A DNA stretch of 64,000 nt from an uncultured Flavobacteriaceae bacterium (GCA_947502975.1 CANNBV010000001.1:930001-994000), one strand, 5' to 3'. Shown: positions 33,834 through 43,362, numbered from the stretch's first letter. The notes: generated by a model not told the origin, from the letters alone. Program-made: numbers and translations.

Positions 33834-34763
33834 TTAAGCTAGAATATGTTTACAAATAGAATGTATATGTGTTGTGTCTGTACCACAACACCCACCAAAG
33901 ACAGTAAGTTCAGGAATATATTTTTTTAAGATTGAATGAAGCACTCCTAACTCTTTTATATCTCCAATATCAAGTTTAGTCGCATTATCTAATTCAGCAT
34001 GACTTTTACAAGACGCATTGGCACGAATGCCTTTAATCCTTGATTTCCATTTTGAATCTGATTTAATCTTTTCTAAAAAATGTGTAGGATGTGCACAGTT
34101 TATCATGAAATAAGAAGGATACTTTTCTGTAGCATTATCAATACTGATAATTGCATCTTCAAGAGTTTCCCCACTTGGCAAATTGCCATTGGTTTCAACA
34201 GTAAATGAAATAACAACAGGTGTGTTATAAGACTTTGCCGCATTGACAATTCCCAAGGCTTCAGCAGTATAGTTCATTGTTATTGCGGTAATCATATCTA
34301 CTTTAGCTTCCGTAAAAGCTTTTACTTGTAGGGTATGATAATTCTTGGCCTCCACAGATGTCATTGCCTCATCAATATGGTAGGCATCACCTCTTGGGCC
34401 AATCTGTCCACTTATTAAAATAGAATCTATCTTATCGTAAAAAAGAGTTTTTAACGAATTAAGTTCGTTAATGGCTGATTTATTAATACGTACTAGATCA
34501 TCCATAGAATAGCCTAATTTATAGCCCCAATCTTTGTTAGCGCGCCATGTTGGACTTTCTAAAATAAAATTGGTTTTAAAAGTTTTGGCCAATTCTAAAT
34601 ATTCTAGATAGTAGTTTTTTAGAATTTCTTTTTGCTGAGGACGTTCTAAAAGAGGAAATGCAGCAAAGTGTGGTAAGTCAATATTCTTGTTGAATATCAA
34701 ATCGGTTTCTAAACCACCATCTGTTAAATAGACGGTGGATGAGTTACTATTAGTGAGGCACAT
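33834..34763 (-). CDS. Homocysteine S-methyltransferase family protein
   Basis: 309-residue TIM-barrel methyltransferase domain that transfers methyl groups to homocysteine in characterised relatives (S-methylmethionine as donor). LTDGGLETDLIF begins the barrel; the zinc ligands are the Cys of MINCAHPTHF and the pair in FGGCCGTDTTH. No B12 domain is present. It follows the sterol-desaturase-family gene by two bases, so they are co-transcribed; the functional link is unclear. Confidence 0.9.
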   Translation of the reverse strand: MCLTNSNSSTVYLTDGGLETDLIFNKNIDLPHFAAFPLLERPQQKEILKNYYLEYLELAKTFKTNFILESPTWRANKDWGYKLGYSMDDLVRINKSAINELNSLKTLFYDKIDSILISGQIGPRGDAYHIDEAMTSVEAKNYHTLQVKAFTEAKVDMITAITMNYTAEALGIVNAAKSYNTPVVISFTVETNGNLPSGETLEDAIISIDNATEKYPSYFMINCAHPTHFLEKIKSDSKWKSRIKGIRANASCKSHAELDNATKLDIGDIKELGVLHSILKKYIPELTVFGGCCGTDTTHIHSICKHILA

Positions 34764-34765
34764 AA

Positions 34766-35521
34766 CTATTGTTTTTGTTTGTTGATATCTTGAAATGTTA
34801 ACATCTCCATAATTTTTGATGAAGCACCGTGATAAAAACCTGTATCGTGCTCGTAATTTTTTGGGTTTATAAATGAACCAAAAATGATATCAAATATTGG
34901 TAAGTCTGAATAGTTATGTTTGTGAATTCCTTTAGCATGATGTACAGTATGGCTTTCGGGACGTTGAATAATATACCCAAGCCAATACGGTGTTTTAATA
35001 TTTGTATGTTGAAAAATACCTAAGAAGAGTGTGCCTAAAAGCATTATAGTAACAGCTTGAGGAGTAACCCCTATTAATAATGCTAAACAAATACTTCCTA
35101 AAAATGTGAAACCTATCATATCAAAAAGACTAAAATAGAATGCGCCATAAGTATCCATCCGTTCTGCACTATGATGCATTTGATGAAATGTTCTCCAAAG
35201 AAAATCTGATTTGTGCATAGCGCGGTGCCAAATAAAAACACCAAATTCGTAAAGTAGAATAGCTATAATACCACCTCCAATATTACCCAAGCTTGTCAAA
35301 TCAAATAATTGATATTCAGATAAAAATGGATCAGTTAACAATGGTAAATACGATGATAAGAAGAAAAATATCATAAAAGATGTTAAGCCTCTTAACTTCC
35401 AATGTTTAACTTTTGGTAAAGGTCTTGCAGGGAAAAGTGCCTCCCATATAATAAGTAAAGCATACATTGCTAATGCAATAAGTGAAATAGGGTCTAATAA
35501 AATTTCTAAAGGCGTTGGCAT
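34766..35521 (-). CDS. Sterol desaturase / fatty acid hydroxylase family protein
   Basis: 251 residues from ATG 35521 (the TTG at 35557 is unlikely). Several hydrophobic helices and the di-iron histidine motifs of the family are present: HRAMH, HQMHH and HTVHH. Members hydroxylate or desaturate lipids in the membrane; the substrate is not known here. The leader contains a 9-base-stem hairpin (35531-35564). A second family member is at 49163. Confidence 0.85.
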   Translation of the reverse strand: MPTPLEILLDPISLIALAMYALLIIWEALFPARPLPKVKHWKLRGLTSFMIFFFLSSYLPLLTDPFLSEYQLFDLTSLGNIGGGIIAILLYEFGVFIWHRAMHKSDFLWRTFHQMHHSAERMDTYGAFYFSLFDMIGFTFLGSICLALLIGVTPQAVTIMLLGTLFLGIFQHTNIKTPYWLGYIIQRPESHTVHHAKGIHKHNYSDLPIFDIIFGSFINPKNYEHDTGFYHGASSKIMEMLTFQDINKQKQ

Positions 35522-35530
35522 AATAAAATG

Positions 35531-35564
35531 TTTAAGGTTAATAATTTTTGCTCTCAACCTTAAA
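35531..35564 (-). promoter_or_regulatory. Leader hairpin before the sterol-desaturase-family gene
   Basis: TTTAAGGTT (35531-35539) and AACCTTAAA (35556-35564) are perfect 9-base inverted repeats with a 16-base spacer, starting 10 bases upstream of the ATG. Immediately beyond lie three direct repeats GTAAGTTTT at 35568, 35588 and 35610 (spacing 20 and 22 bases), about two helical turns apart, as in sites for a dimeric regulator. Role unproven. Confidence 0.4.
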
Positions 35565-35625
35565 GGCGTAAGTTTTTGCCTTACGATGTAAGTTTTAAAA
35601 AAAATGAATGTAAGTTTTTAGGAAA

Positions 35626-37395
35626 TTATAAAGTCCAATTGGTGTTAACTTCAGGGCTATAGACACAAAAAGTACCCGTTTTAATGGATTTAGAGAGGTG
35701 TTTGGCTAATTCTGGATGGTTGGTTTCTATCTTTTTAATGCTATTTCGTATGCGCCATGTTACAGCAGAACGGGCTTTTTCCAATGTTGATCCTACTTTT
35801 CTTGTTTTACCAGCTAACCCAAGAGATTGCGATAGATGATCCAAAATGCCATCATATTCTTCTCTCAGAGACGAAATTCTCTCTATTTGATTATGGTTTT
35901 CTGCTTCTTCAAGCTCTATTTGAAGTATTTTAATTCTATTCTGATATTCAGTTTTTGCCTTTTTATCAAATACAATTGTAGTATTTGATTCATCTACCCC
36001 AGATCGCATTAAATCTAAGCAATGATGCGTCTCATTGGGTTGTTTTAAAAGCTTATGAATATCATGAAGTCCTTTTGCATCTTTCAAAATTATTGAAGTG
36101 TTTTTAAAATAAATTTCCCAGACATCCCCAGTAAGATGAAATGAATTTTCACCTTTGGTAATAGATTTTTCAGATTTTGAAATTCGCTTTTCTGTTTTTA
36201 TATAATCAATGAGTTTATGTAAACTAGATGTGTTTTTAAATGGATTTACAACCAAAAGCCATTCTAGAGCTTCTTCTTCTAAATTCTTTTTACCAGAATA
36301 AGCTTCTCTTCTAAAAAGGTCTAAATACACGTCCCAGTATTGCCACATTAGCTCGAGTTCTTCAGTTTGTAAATATGCAGATGCAATAAACGCAGGAAAG
36401 TCAGTCCAGTGATCAATAGGGGCTTTTTTTGCCAGCTCAATACTTTTGTTAAAATCACCTATTTCTAAATAATAAATGGCACCATGTGCGTAATAATGAT
36501 TTGAATGAAATGGGTTTAAGCCAATTGATTTATGATATAATTTTAAAGCTTCATTTGTATATCCTAAAAACATAAAGGAGAATGCTACTCTAAGCATATT
36601 GGAGCAGTCGTTAGGGTTCATGCGTAATGATTTTCTCAAATAATGTTCTGCTTTTTCATATTCGCCCAAATACACAAACGTTCTACCTAAAATTCCTAAT
36701 GCTGTATAGTCATCTTCATCTAGTTCAATAGCTTTTAGAGCGTATTTATGAGCCCCTTTCATGTTTTCATCCCATCGGTCCCATAATAAACAAGACCAAA
36801 AGTTGAAATAGCTTAACGATAATCCAGTGTATGCTAAGGAATAATTTGGGTTGATCTCTAAAGCAGCATAAAAGAACGCTCTAGATTTTATATCATTGTC
36901 ACCAGAGCCTTTTTTTAAAGTATGCATGCCCATGAGGTAATTCTCATAAGCAGCAAGATCAACAGAGTTTTTTTTATAAGAATAGGATAAGAGATTATAA
37001 TTTATTTTTTCTTCTAGTACAGTGGTTATTTGATGGACAATAGCGTCTTGTGTTTCTAATAAAGCATCTAATGATTCATCATATTGGTTTCCAAAAACAA
37101 TACTTTGATCTTCATTTTTTATGAGTTGAATGGAGATCCTGAGTTTAGATTGATGTTCACGAACGCTTCCAAATACAAAATAATCAGCACCTAACTTGTC
37201 GATTTCTTCATGATTAGAGATGTCTTTTATTCTATTGGTAGAAAAAGAAGAAATTACAGAAAGTCCAATAAATTTCGAGAAACTGGTGATGATATCTTCT
37301 GTAAAGCCATTAAAAAGAGCAGCAATTCTTGAATCATTGCTCACCACTTGAAAAGGCAAGACTGCAATAGCAATATTTCTGTTTTTGACTAGCAT
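35626..37395 (-). CDS. TolB-like / TPR protein with conserved C-terminal regulator module
   Basis: 589 residues from ATG 37395 (TTG at 37440 less likely). Residues 1-130 resemble the TolB-like domain found in adenylate-cyclase and regulator proteins (IAIAVLPFQVVS, GFTEDIITSFSKF, ADYFVFGSV). Residues 150-330 hold tetratricopeptide repeats (KALEINPNYSLAYTGLS-like units). Residues 430-589 match a module seen at the C terminus of bacterial regulator-like proteins: the KDAKGLHDIHKLL element, a coiled coil, SLGLAGKTRKVGSTLEKAR and KTGTFCVYSPE. No DNA-binding or cyclase domain is visible. Role unknown, probably signalling. A TATTTTTG -7 box lies at 37438-37445. Confidence 0.72.
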   Translation of the reverse strand: MLVKNRNIAIAVLPFQVVSNDSRIAALFNGFTEDIITSFSKFIGLSVISSFSTNRIKDISNHEEIDKLGADYFVFGSVREHQSKLRISIQLIKNEDQSIVFGNQYDESLDALLETQDAIVHQITTVLEEKINYNLLSYSYKKNSVDLAAYENYLMGMHTLKKGSGDNDIKSRAFFYAALEINPNYSLAYTGLSLSYFNFWSCLLWDRWDENMKGAHKYALKAIELDEDDYTALGILGRTFVYLGEYEKAEHYLRKSLRMNPNDCSNMLRVAFSFMFLGYTNEALKLYHKSIGLNPFHSNHYYAHGAIYYLEIGDFNKSIELAKKAPIDHWTDFPAFIASAYLQTEELELMWQYWDVYLDLFRREAYSGKKNLEEEALEWLLVVNPFKNTSSLHKLIDYIKTEKRISKSEKSITKGENSFHLTGDVWEIYFKNTSIILKDAKGLHDIHKLLKQPNETHHCLDLMRSGVDESNTTIVFDKKAKTEYQNRIKILQIELEEAENHNQIERISSLREEYDGILDHLSQSLGLAGKTRKVGSTLEKARSAVTWRIRNSIKKIETNHPELAKHLSKSIKTGTFCVYSPEVNTNWTL

Positions 37396-37437
37396 TAATA
37401 AAATTAGAAATGTTACCTCTAAATTAATAATTTTAGA

Positions 37438-37445
37438 CAAAAATA
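37438..37445 (-). promoter_or_regulatory. -7 box of the TolB/TPR gene
   Basis: Minus-strand TATTTTTG matches TAnnTTTG, 42 bases upstream of the ATG at 37395; no clear -33 element. This placement also supports the ATG start over the TTG at 37440, which would lie inside the box. Confidence 0.4.
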
Positions 37446-37476
37446 GGGTTTAATTAAAAATGAACTCTAAAAACTC

Positions 37477-38322
37477 TTATCTCAAGTCACTTAATCTATT
37501 TTCCTTTTTAAAGGATTCTAAATCCGTCCATTCTTTAATTTTTTTACCCGAATGGTACTTTCTTGCAGATATTAATTCTTCATTGTTATACATTAAACAA
37601 TAGCCATTTTTTATACCATCTTTTAATTGGCATTTATGGTTTACTTTATCCATGGTGTCATAAAACAACCACCATTTATTCTTTTTCCCATTTACAAAAT
37701 GACCTTCCATTTGCTTAGCGCCGTCTTTTCTATAGAATACCCAATATTTTGAGGCCATTCCTTTAGTAAATTCACCTTTCTTTTCTAATTGTCCATTATC
37801 AAAAAAGAATTGCCAGTATCCTGATGATTTATCATTTTTAAAGCGCCCTTTTTTTTGAGTAGTCCTATTAGCGTGATAAAATATCCAATATCCAGTTTTT
37901 TGATTACTTAAATAATTTCCTTCAGATTGAAGCATACCAGAAGAAAAATAACTTTTCCAATAACCAGATTTCAAGTTGAAAATATAATTACCTTCTTCTT
38001 TTAGAGACGTATTAGGATGATAATACTTCCAGAATTTATCCTTTTTATTATTTTGAAAATAGCCTTCACTTTTTAAATTTCCATTTTCAAAGAAAAAGCG
38101 CCAATAATTTGAATAACTATCATTTTTAAAATGCCCTTGTTTTTCGATATTACCAGATGCATAATAAAATTTCCAATATCCAGTTTTTTGATTGTTTTCA
38201 ATCCAACCTTCGGCTTTTATTTTACCATTTTCGTGATACGTTTTTTTATATATATTTTGAGCGTTTAAACTAAAAAAACATATAAGAAAAGCAACTGAAA
38301 TGAAGGTTGATGAAAGCTTCAA
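37477..38322 (-). CDS. Secreted MORN-like repeat protein (YwqK family)
   Basis: 281 residues with a signal peptide (MKLSSTFISVAFLICFFSLNAQ). The rest is about nine tandem 23-residue units of the form Y-x-x-G-x-L-x-x-E-G-x-F-x-x-x-x-K-x-G-Y-W-x-F-Y (for example YHENGKIKAEGWIENNQKTG), as in MORN/YwqK-type antitoxin-like proteins. Such repeats build long beta hairpin solenoids; binding partner unknown. Each unit corresponds to about 69 bases of DNA, and these are diverged, so no recent expansion is seen. It ends 82 bases before the TolB/TPR gene start. Confidence 0.88.
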   Translation of the reverse strand: MKLSSTFISVAFLICFFSLNAQNIYKKTYHENGKIKAEGWIENNQKTGYWKFYYASGNIEKQGHFKNDSYSNYWRFFFENGNLKSEGYFQNNKKDKFWKYYHPNTSLKEEGNYIFNLKSGYWKSYFSSGMLQSEGNYLSNQKTGYWIFYHANRTTQKKGRFKNDKSSGYWQFFFDNGQLEKKGEFTKGMASKYWVFYRKDGAKQMEGHFVNGKKNKWWLFYDTMDKVNHKCQLKDGIKNGYCLMYNNEELISARKYHSGKKIKEWTDLESFKKENRLSDLR

Positions 38323-38323
38323 A

Positions 38324-39961
38324 CTAATTTTTATTAACCAATTCCATTAAATCTACATCGTTCCCTAATAAGATTTCAGTAGGATTGATACGTCCATCTA
38401 AAGTATCATTTTCTAATTTAAGAACACCACGAGGACACACTGCTGAGCAAACACCACATCCCACACAACTAGAGCGTACAATGTTTTCACCTTTTTGAGC
38501 ATAAGCTCTTACATCAATTCCCATTTCACAACTGTTAGAACAGTTGCCACAAGAAATACATTGCCCTCCATTTGTAGTAATTCTAAATTTAGAGAATAAA
38601 CGTTGTTGTATACCCAAAATACCAGCCATTGGACATCCCATACGGCACCAAACGCGATTACCTAGAATAGGGTAGAAACCAGTTCCAATAACTCCAGAGA
38701 AGATAGAACCAATACCAAACCCGTAGAAGGTACGCATTGCACCATCTAAGGCATATTCATTAGTATTTAATCCAAAAGAGAAGTAAGTAGCATTGATTTT
38801 AATTTGACTAAAATCTATAAATGCCATAGCGACAAAAAAGCCTAAAGTAATGGCTAAAGCACCAATAGCACCTTTAAAAGCATCAGTTTTTAATTGATCA
38901 CGTTTGTAGTATGCAACAATAGCAAATATAATTACTAGAAAAGCACCAGTGCTAATTAAAAACGTGTTTTTAGTAAACCAATATTTATTGCTATCATACC
39001 CTAAAAAGGTTGAAATAACAGCAGTTGTCATCACTACTGAAAATACTAAAACAGCATTAATCATCCATCTTTCTAATTTCCATGTAGATAATTTTTTAGA
39101 TGATAAGTGTCTGTAAGGGTCTCCTGCAGTTTCAGCAAGGCCACCACAACCACAAACCCAACTACAATACCAACGTTTTCCGTATTTGTAAGTAAGAAAT
39201 GGAGAGATTACGAAGATCATCAACACACCTAAAATCAAGAAAAATAATCCAATATTCTGTGCGTTTATAAACTGATCTACACGCCATTGGTCGAAGGCAT
39301 AGTAGTTTAATGGCCACATATTTTTTAAATCGTTATATGGTAATGAAAAATCATTTGAATTTAAACGAGCCATTAATTCTGGAATTACAAAAGCAAAAGC
39401 TGTTTGAAAGAACATAACACTCAAGGTGCGTAATTGTTCATACCTGTTGTGCTTGTATTTCCACATGAACTTGATACCAAAAGCTAAAATAGCTATGGTG
39501 TATAATGTACCATATACAAACCATTGGCTTGCCGGATTTCCACTTAATGCTCGACTTAATGGATCAAATAGGCCAACTAGTCCAGTATTTGTGCCATCAG
39601 TGCCTTGTCCAAGCCCTAATAAATCAGCATAAAAATATAGGATGATATAAAAACCTGTGAGTACAATACCTGCTATCCATGCTAAAACACCTTTAGAAGT
39701 CATGGATTTAAACCAAACCCCATCATTTTTAATACCGGGAAGCTTGTGTGCATAAGCACCTTTTGCGAAAATAACAATACCGCCAAATATTGCTGATAAT
39801 GAAATGGTAAGCCATAATGCAGTGTTACCTAAATTTAGACCTAATGTTGCCAGTACAAGAATAAAAAGGCCTGCCATTCCTGTAATAACACCTATTTTTT
39901 GGGTTGTATTGATACTTACTGGTGGTTGTCCAGTAAGAGACATATTTCTTTCTATTGCCAT
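38324..39961 (-). CDS. Membrane polyferredoxin (NapH/YccM-like 4Fe-4S protein)
   Basis: 545-residue integral membrane protein with about nine to eleven helices. Cysteines in CSWVCGCGG and CRMGCPMAG follow the pattern of NapH/RdxA-type proteins, and the C terminus has two 4Fe-4S ferredoxin motifs (CISCGNCSNSCEMG and CVGCGVCSAVCPRG). It would move electrons across or along the inner membrane to an unknown acceptor. The FAD oxidoreductase gene lies 64 bases upstream in the same direction, and the pair could form a chain from NAD(P)H to the membrane. Confidence 0.87.
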   Translation of the reverse strand: MAIERNMSLTGQPPVSINTTQKIGVITGMAGLFILVLATLGLNLGNTALWLTISLSAIFGGIVIFAKGAYAHKLPGIKNDGVWFKSMTSKGVLAWIAGIVLTGFYIILYFYADLLGLGQGTDGTNTGLVGLFDPLSRALSGNPASQWFVYGTLYTIAILAFGIKFMWKYKHNRYEQLRTLSVMFFQTAFAFVIPELMARLNSNDFSLPYNDLKNMWPLNYYAFDQWRVDQFINAQNIGLFFLILGVLMIFVISPFLTYKYGKRWYCSWVCGCGGLAETAGDPYRHLSSKKLSTWKLERWMINAVLVFSVVMTTAVISTFLGYDSNKYWFTKNTFLISTGAFLVIIFAIVAYYKRDQLKTDAFKGAIGALAITLGFFVAMAFIDFSQIKINATYFSFGLNTNEYALDGAMRTFYGFGIGSIFSGVIGTGFYPILGNRVWCRMGCPMAGILGIQQRLFSKFRITTNGGQCISCGNCSNSCEMGIDVRAYAQKGENIVRSSCVGCGVCSAVCPRGVLKLENDTLDGRINPTEILLGNDVDLMELVNKN

Positions 39962-40025
39962 ATCTTTTTTGATTTAATTCTTGTGTTTAAAACAAGAGCT
40001 ATGTTTTTTTATTCTTTTTAATATG

Positions 40026-41327
40026 TTATACTATAACCGCTTTAGACTTATATGCGTTTAAAATATCTTTTTCAAAACGTTTATAAAACTCAGGATCGAA
40101 GTTAGCTTCAGCTAAATGCTCAACTACATAATCTGTGGTGCGTTCTTCTGTAAGCCAACGATCAAAAACCTCATGTCTTAGTCTAATTCCAAAATTGTTA
40201 ATACCAATAAACTTACCAGTTGCAGCTTCTGTATTTATAGTAATACATTTCGTGTCGTCTTCATGTTTCCAGTGGAAATGTGTTTCACCTTCTCTAGGAG
40301 ACGCAAACACCCAACCATAAGTTTGATATTCTATATCTAAAAATTTAGCGGAGTTAAACCAATGTCCAGGATTGTATTGTATACGATTACCACAAATGGT
40401 TTGCGCTACTGTTTCTCCCATCATTCTCCCAGTATACCATACCGCTTCAATAGGACGACGGCCATTAATACCTTCATGTTGTTCGGCACAATCACCAATA
40501 GCATATACATCAGGAATATTAGTTTCTAAGTAACGGTTTACTTTTACACCACGCCCAGTTTCAATATCAGAATCTTTAATAAAATCAATATTAGGAGAAA
40601 CACCGGCTGTTAAACCAACAACATTACAAGCAATTTCTTCACCTGTTTCTGCAATAACAGCAGATTTAACTTGTCCGTTTTCATCTGCTTTTATTTCTTT
40701 TAGGTTAACCCCAAGTCTTAAATCTATATGATGATTTTTTATGTGTCTATTAATCATAGCACTTTCGCCTTCTGGCAATACACCATTCCAGAAACTATTC
40801 TCACGAACTAAGAAGGTTACAGGGATTTCTCTAGAATTTAACATTTCAGCTAATTCTATACCTATTAAACCACCACCAACAATTACAGCATGTTTACATA
40901 CTTTTTTATTAGGAGCATATTTCTCAAGATTATCTAAATCTTGTTTGTGATACATACCCATAACACCATTTAAATCTTGACCAGGCCACCCAAATTTATT
41001 GGGTTTGCTTCCTGTAGCAATGATTAATTTATCGTATTGTAAGGTGTCACCTTCTGCAAAATGCAAAGTTTTAGAAGTGGTTTCTATTTGTTTTACAAAC
41101 CCTTTTCTAAGTTCAATTCTATTTTTCTCCCAAAACCAATTTTCGTAAGGTTGTGTATGTTCAAATTTCATGTGTCCCATGTACACATACATTAATGCAG
41201 TACGAGAAAAAAAGTAATCGGTTTCAGCAGAAACAATAGTGATTTTTTTGTCGGAAAGCTTTCGAATATGTCTAGCAGCTGTAACACCAGAAATTCCATT
41301 TCCTATTATAACAATATGTTCTTCCAT
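40026..41327 (-). CDS. NAD(P)/FAD-dependent oxidoreductase
   Basis: 433-residue class I pyridine-nucleotide-disulfide-type flavoprotein without redox-active cysteines. The first dinucleotide motif is GNGISGVTAARHI, the second (NADH) is VGGGLIGIELAEML, and the third FAD motif is DVYAIGDCAEQ. It resembles nitrite- and rubredoxin-reductase subunits (inference). It is followed downstream by the polyferredoxin, for which it could be the electron donor. Upstream is a family-1 repeat. Confidence 0.88.
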   Translation of the reverse strand: MEEHIVIIGNGISGVTAARHIRKLSDKKITIVSAETDYFFSRTALMYVYMGHMKFEHTQPYENWFWEKNRIELRKGFVKQIETTSKTLHFAEGDTLQYDKLIIATGSKPNKFGWPGQDLNGVMGMYHKQDLDNLEKYAPNKKVCKHAVIVGGGLIGIELAEMLNSREIPVTFLVRENSFWNGVLPEGESAMINRHIKNHHIDLRLGVNLKEIKADENGQVKSAVIAETGEEIACNVVGLTAGVSPNIDFIKDSDIETGRGVKVNRYLETNIPDVYAIGDCAEQHEGINGRRPIEAVWYTGRMMGETVAQTICGNRIQYNPGHWFNSAKFLDIEYQTYGWVFASPREGETHFHWKHEDDTKCITINTEAATGKFIGINNFGIRLRHEVFDRWLTEERTTDYVVEHLAEANFDPEFYKRFEKDILNAYKSKAVIV

Positions 41328-41354
41328 AATTTGATTGTTAGTGCATTTTTATTT

Positions 41355-41441
41355 TGGGCGTTACCACGCTTTTGGGCGTGGTCGGGCTTTCGGCAGTCGC
41401 TCTCTGCGAGGAGCTTCAACAAATGCCTCAATCCCTAACGC
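41355..41441 (+). repeat. Dispersed repeat family 1, copy A
   Basis: Starts TGGGCGTTACC and ends CAATCCCTAACGC, so the ends GCGTTA/TAACGC are inverted. The inside has a G/C-rich hairpin around GCTCTCTGCGAGGAGC. Copies are at 46401, 58088 (reverse) and 60191. In the divergent gap between the FAD oxidoreductase and a DUF547 gene; the rest of that 350-base gap shows no gene. Confidence 0.85.
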
Positions 41442-41682
41442 GGGCAAATTTGCTAATGTAATACATCACCTAAAATTAGTGCGTGTCATTAACAATATGC
41501 TATTAGGTCGCATCTAAAGATAAGAACTTAACAGGTTTGTTTAATTTAGAACAAGTTTAAATTGAACTTTATTTGTAAGGATTTGTAATAACGTAAGACG
41601 CGAAAAACTTTAACTTTTTTTGAAAGTTTCTTGAAATAATATAGACTTAGGGTTTAGAAAATTGAAATTCAAATTGATAAAA

Positions 41683-42396
41683 ATGAGAAAAATCATAATA
41701 ACAATAACCGTAATATTAAGTAGTATTTCTATTCACGCTCAAGACTTAGAAACGTTCTTTAAAAAAGCAGATGCGTTTTTTAAAGCAAATGTGGCTAATG
41801 GAAAAGTAGCATATTCAAAAATACATGAAAATCCTGAACAACTTAATGATGTATTGAAAATAGCCCAAGGTATTTCAATAACTAAAGATGATGCTAAAAA
41901 TTACCAAGCATTTTGGATTAATGCCTATAATTTATCTGTTATTAAAGGATTAATAGATAACTACCCTACAAAATCTCCGTTAGATAATGCAGGTTTTTTT
42001 GATAAAACAAAACATAGTTTAGGAGGAAAACAAATTACCTTAAACGATATAGAACACAAGCTTTTAAGAGGTCAATTTAATGATGCACGTTTCCATTTTG
42101 TATTGGTATGTGGTGCAGTTGGTTGTCCTCCTTTAATTAGTGCTGCGTATTTACCAAATACTTTAGATGCACAGCTAACAACTCAAACTAAAAAGGCTAT
42201 TAATGGTAGCTTTATTAGAGTTAATGACAAGAAAAACCGTGTACAAGTATCTCAAATTATGGAATGGTATAAAGGCGATTTCAAAATGGATGGTATGGAT
42301 GAGATCGATTTTATCAACAAATACAGAAATGAAAAACTGGAAGGTAAATGGAAGCTTAGCTACTTTCCATACGACTGGACGATAAATAAACAATAA
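41683..42396 (+). CDS. DUF547 secreted protein
   Basis: 237 residues from ATG 41683 (a TTG at 41662 is unlikely). A signal peptide (MRKIIITITVILSSISIHAQ) precedes the DUF547 domain, seen from YQAFWINAYNLSVIKGLI, through HKLLRGQFNDARFHFVLVCGAVGCPPL, to the C terminus. The Cys pair in CGAVGC is conserved. The domain resembles a thiol-protease or oxidoreductase-like fold but has no proven reaction. A paralogous lipoprotein lies at 48207. Start of a plus-strand group. Confidence 0.87.
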   Translation: MRKIIITITVILSSISIHAQDLETFFKKADAFFKANVANGKVAYSKIHENPEQLNDVLKIAQGISITKDDAKNYQAFWINAYNLSVIKGLIDNYPTKSPLDNAGFFDKTKHSLGGKQITLNDIEHKLLRGQFNDARFHFVLVCGAVGCPPLISAAYLPNTLDAQLTTQTKKAINGSFIRVNDKKNRVQVSQIMEWYKGDFKMDGMDEIDFINKYRNEKLEGKWKLSYFPYDWTINKQ

Positions 42397-42444
42397 TTAA
42401 TAAACACTTCATTCAATATAATTAATAAACCAAAAATCAAAATA

Positions 42445-43314
42445 ATGAAAAGAGTAATAGCAATAATAGCAATAGTAGTAATATCCTTTAATGGGTTTTC
42501 TCAAGAGGAGGAACAAGATACACAAGCAAGTAATATTCAAACATATACACCATCTAAGTTATTGAAGAAAGGACAATGGGACATCAAATGGTTTAACAAC
42601 TTGTATACAGAAACTGAATCTAGATTTAACGGAGTAAAGGCTGATAAACCTCGCGAAACATATTTCACATCTAGTTTTGATATTTTTACAGGAGTATCTG
42701 AGAATAGTACATTTAATGTTGGTGTTTTATTTGATATAAGATCTAATGTAATAGGAGATAGAAGCGCCTTAGATGTACTTTCTTTTGACGGTGAAAGAGG
42801 AACAGCGCGCTCTGGGTTAACGTCTATAGCACCAGTGGTTAAGTTCAATCCAATAAAAAGTGTTAGTAATTTTACGATTCAATCTGCATTTCATATTCCT
42901 CTTTTCGGAGAAGAATCTGATAGTCAAGGTGTGTTTTTAGATCAAACTGCATACACATTTCAAAATCGTTTTTTCTATGATTATACTTTACCAAGTGGAA
43001 ACTGGCAACTTTTTACAGAGTTGAATACAGAATATAACTTTGGAGACGATGATAGTTTTGCCAACAATACCTTTGTATTAGCACCAGGAGTTTTCATGAG
43101 CTATTTCCCAAGTGATAAGTCTACGGTTTTAGGTTTTGTACAGCATTTTCAACGAGTTGGAGATTTTGATCAGGACTTTACAGCATTAGGTTTTGGAGGT
43201 AAATATCAACTTACCAAAGAATTAAACTTAGAGTTACTTTACAGTAAATTTGTAAGAGGAGAAAATACAGGCTTAGGACAATCCTTTAATATTGGCTTAA
43301 GAGCATTATTTTAA
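42445..43314 (+). CDS. Outer-membrane beta-barrel protein, unknown function
   Basis: 289 residues with a signal peptide (MKRVIAIIAIVVISFNGFSQ). The remainder alternates amphipathic strands with aromatic girdle residues (YDYTLPSGNWQLFTELNTEYNF, ELNLELLYSKFVRG) and ends in Phe (NIGLRALF), as in small barrels inserted by Bam. Ligand or transport role unknown. It follows the DUF547 gene by 48 bases and precedes the glycoside-hydrolase-like lipoprotein. Confidence 0.78.
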   Translation: MKRVIAIIAIVVISFNGFSQEEEQDTQASNIQTYTPSKLLKKGQWDIKWFNNLYTETESRFNGVKADKPRETYFTSSFDIFTGVSENSTFNVGVLFDIRSNVIGDRSALDVLSFDGERGTARSGLTSIAPVVKFNPIKSVSNFTIQSAFHIPLFGEESDSQGVFLDQTAYTFQNRFFYDYTLPSGNWQLFTELNTEYNFGDDDSFANNTFVLAPGVFMSYFPSDKSTVLGFVQHFQRVGDFDQDFTALGFGGKYQLTKELNLELLYSKFVRGENTGLGQSFNIGLRALF

Positions 43315-43362
43315 TAGAATTATCAGATTAAATAGTAAATTAGGAGTTTAAAAGCTATGTAG

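Noticed and set aside
37477-38322. CRISPR-like tandem repeat.
   Set aside because: The 69-base periodicity is the diverged DNA of 23-residue protein repeats in one open frame, not identical repeats with unique spacers.
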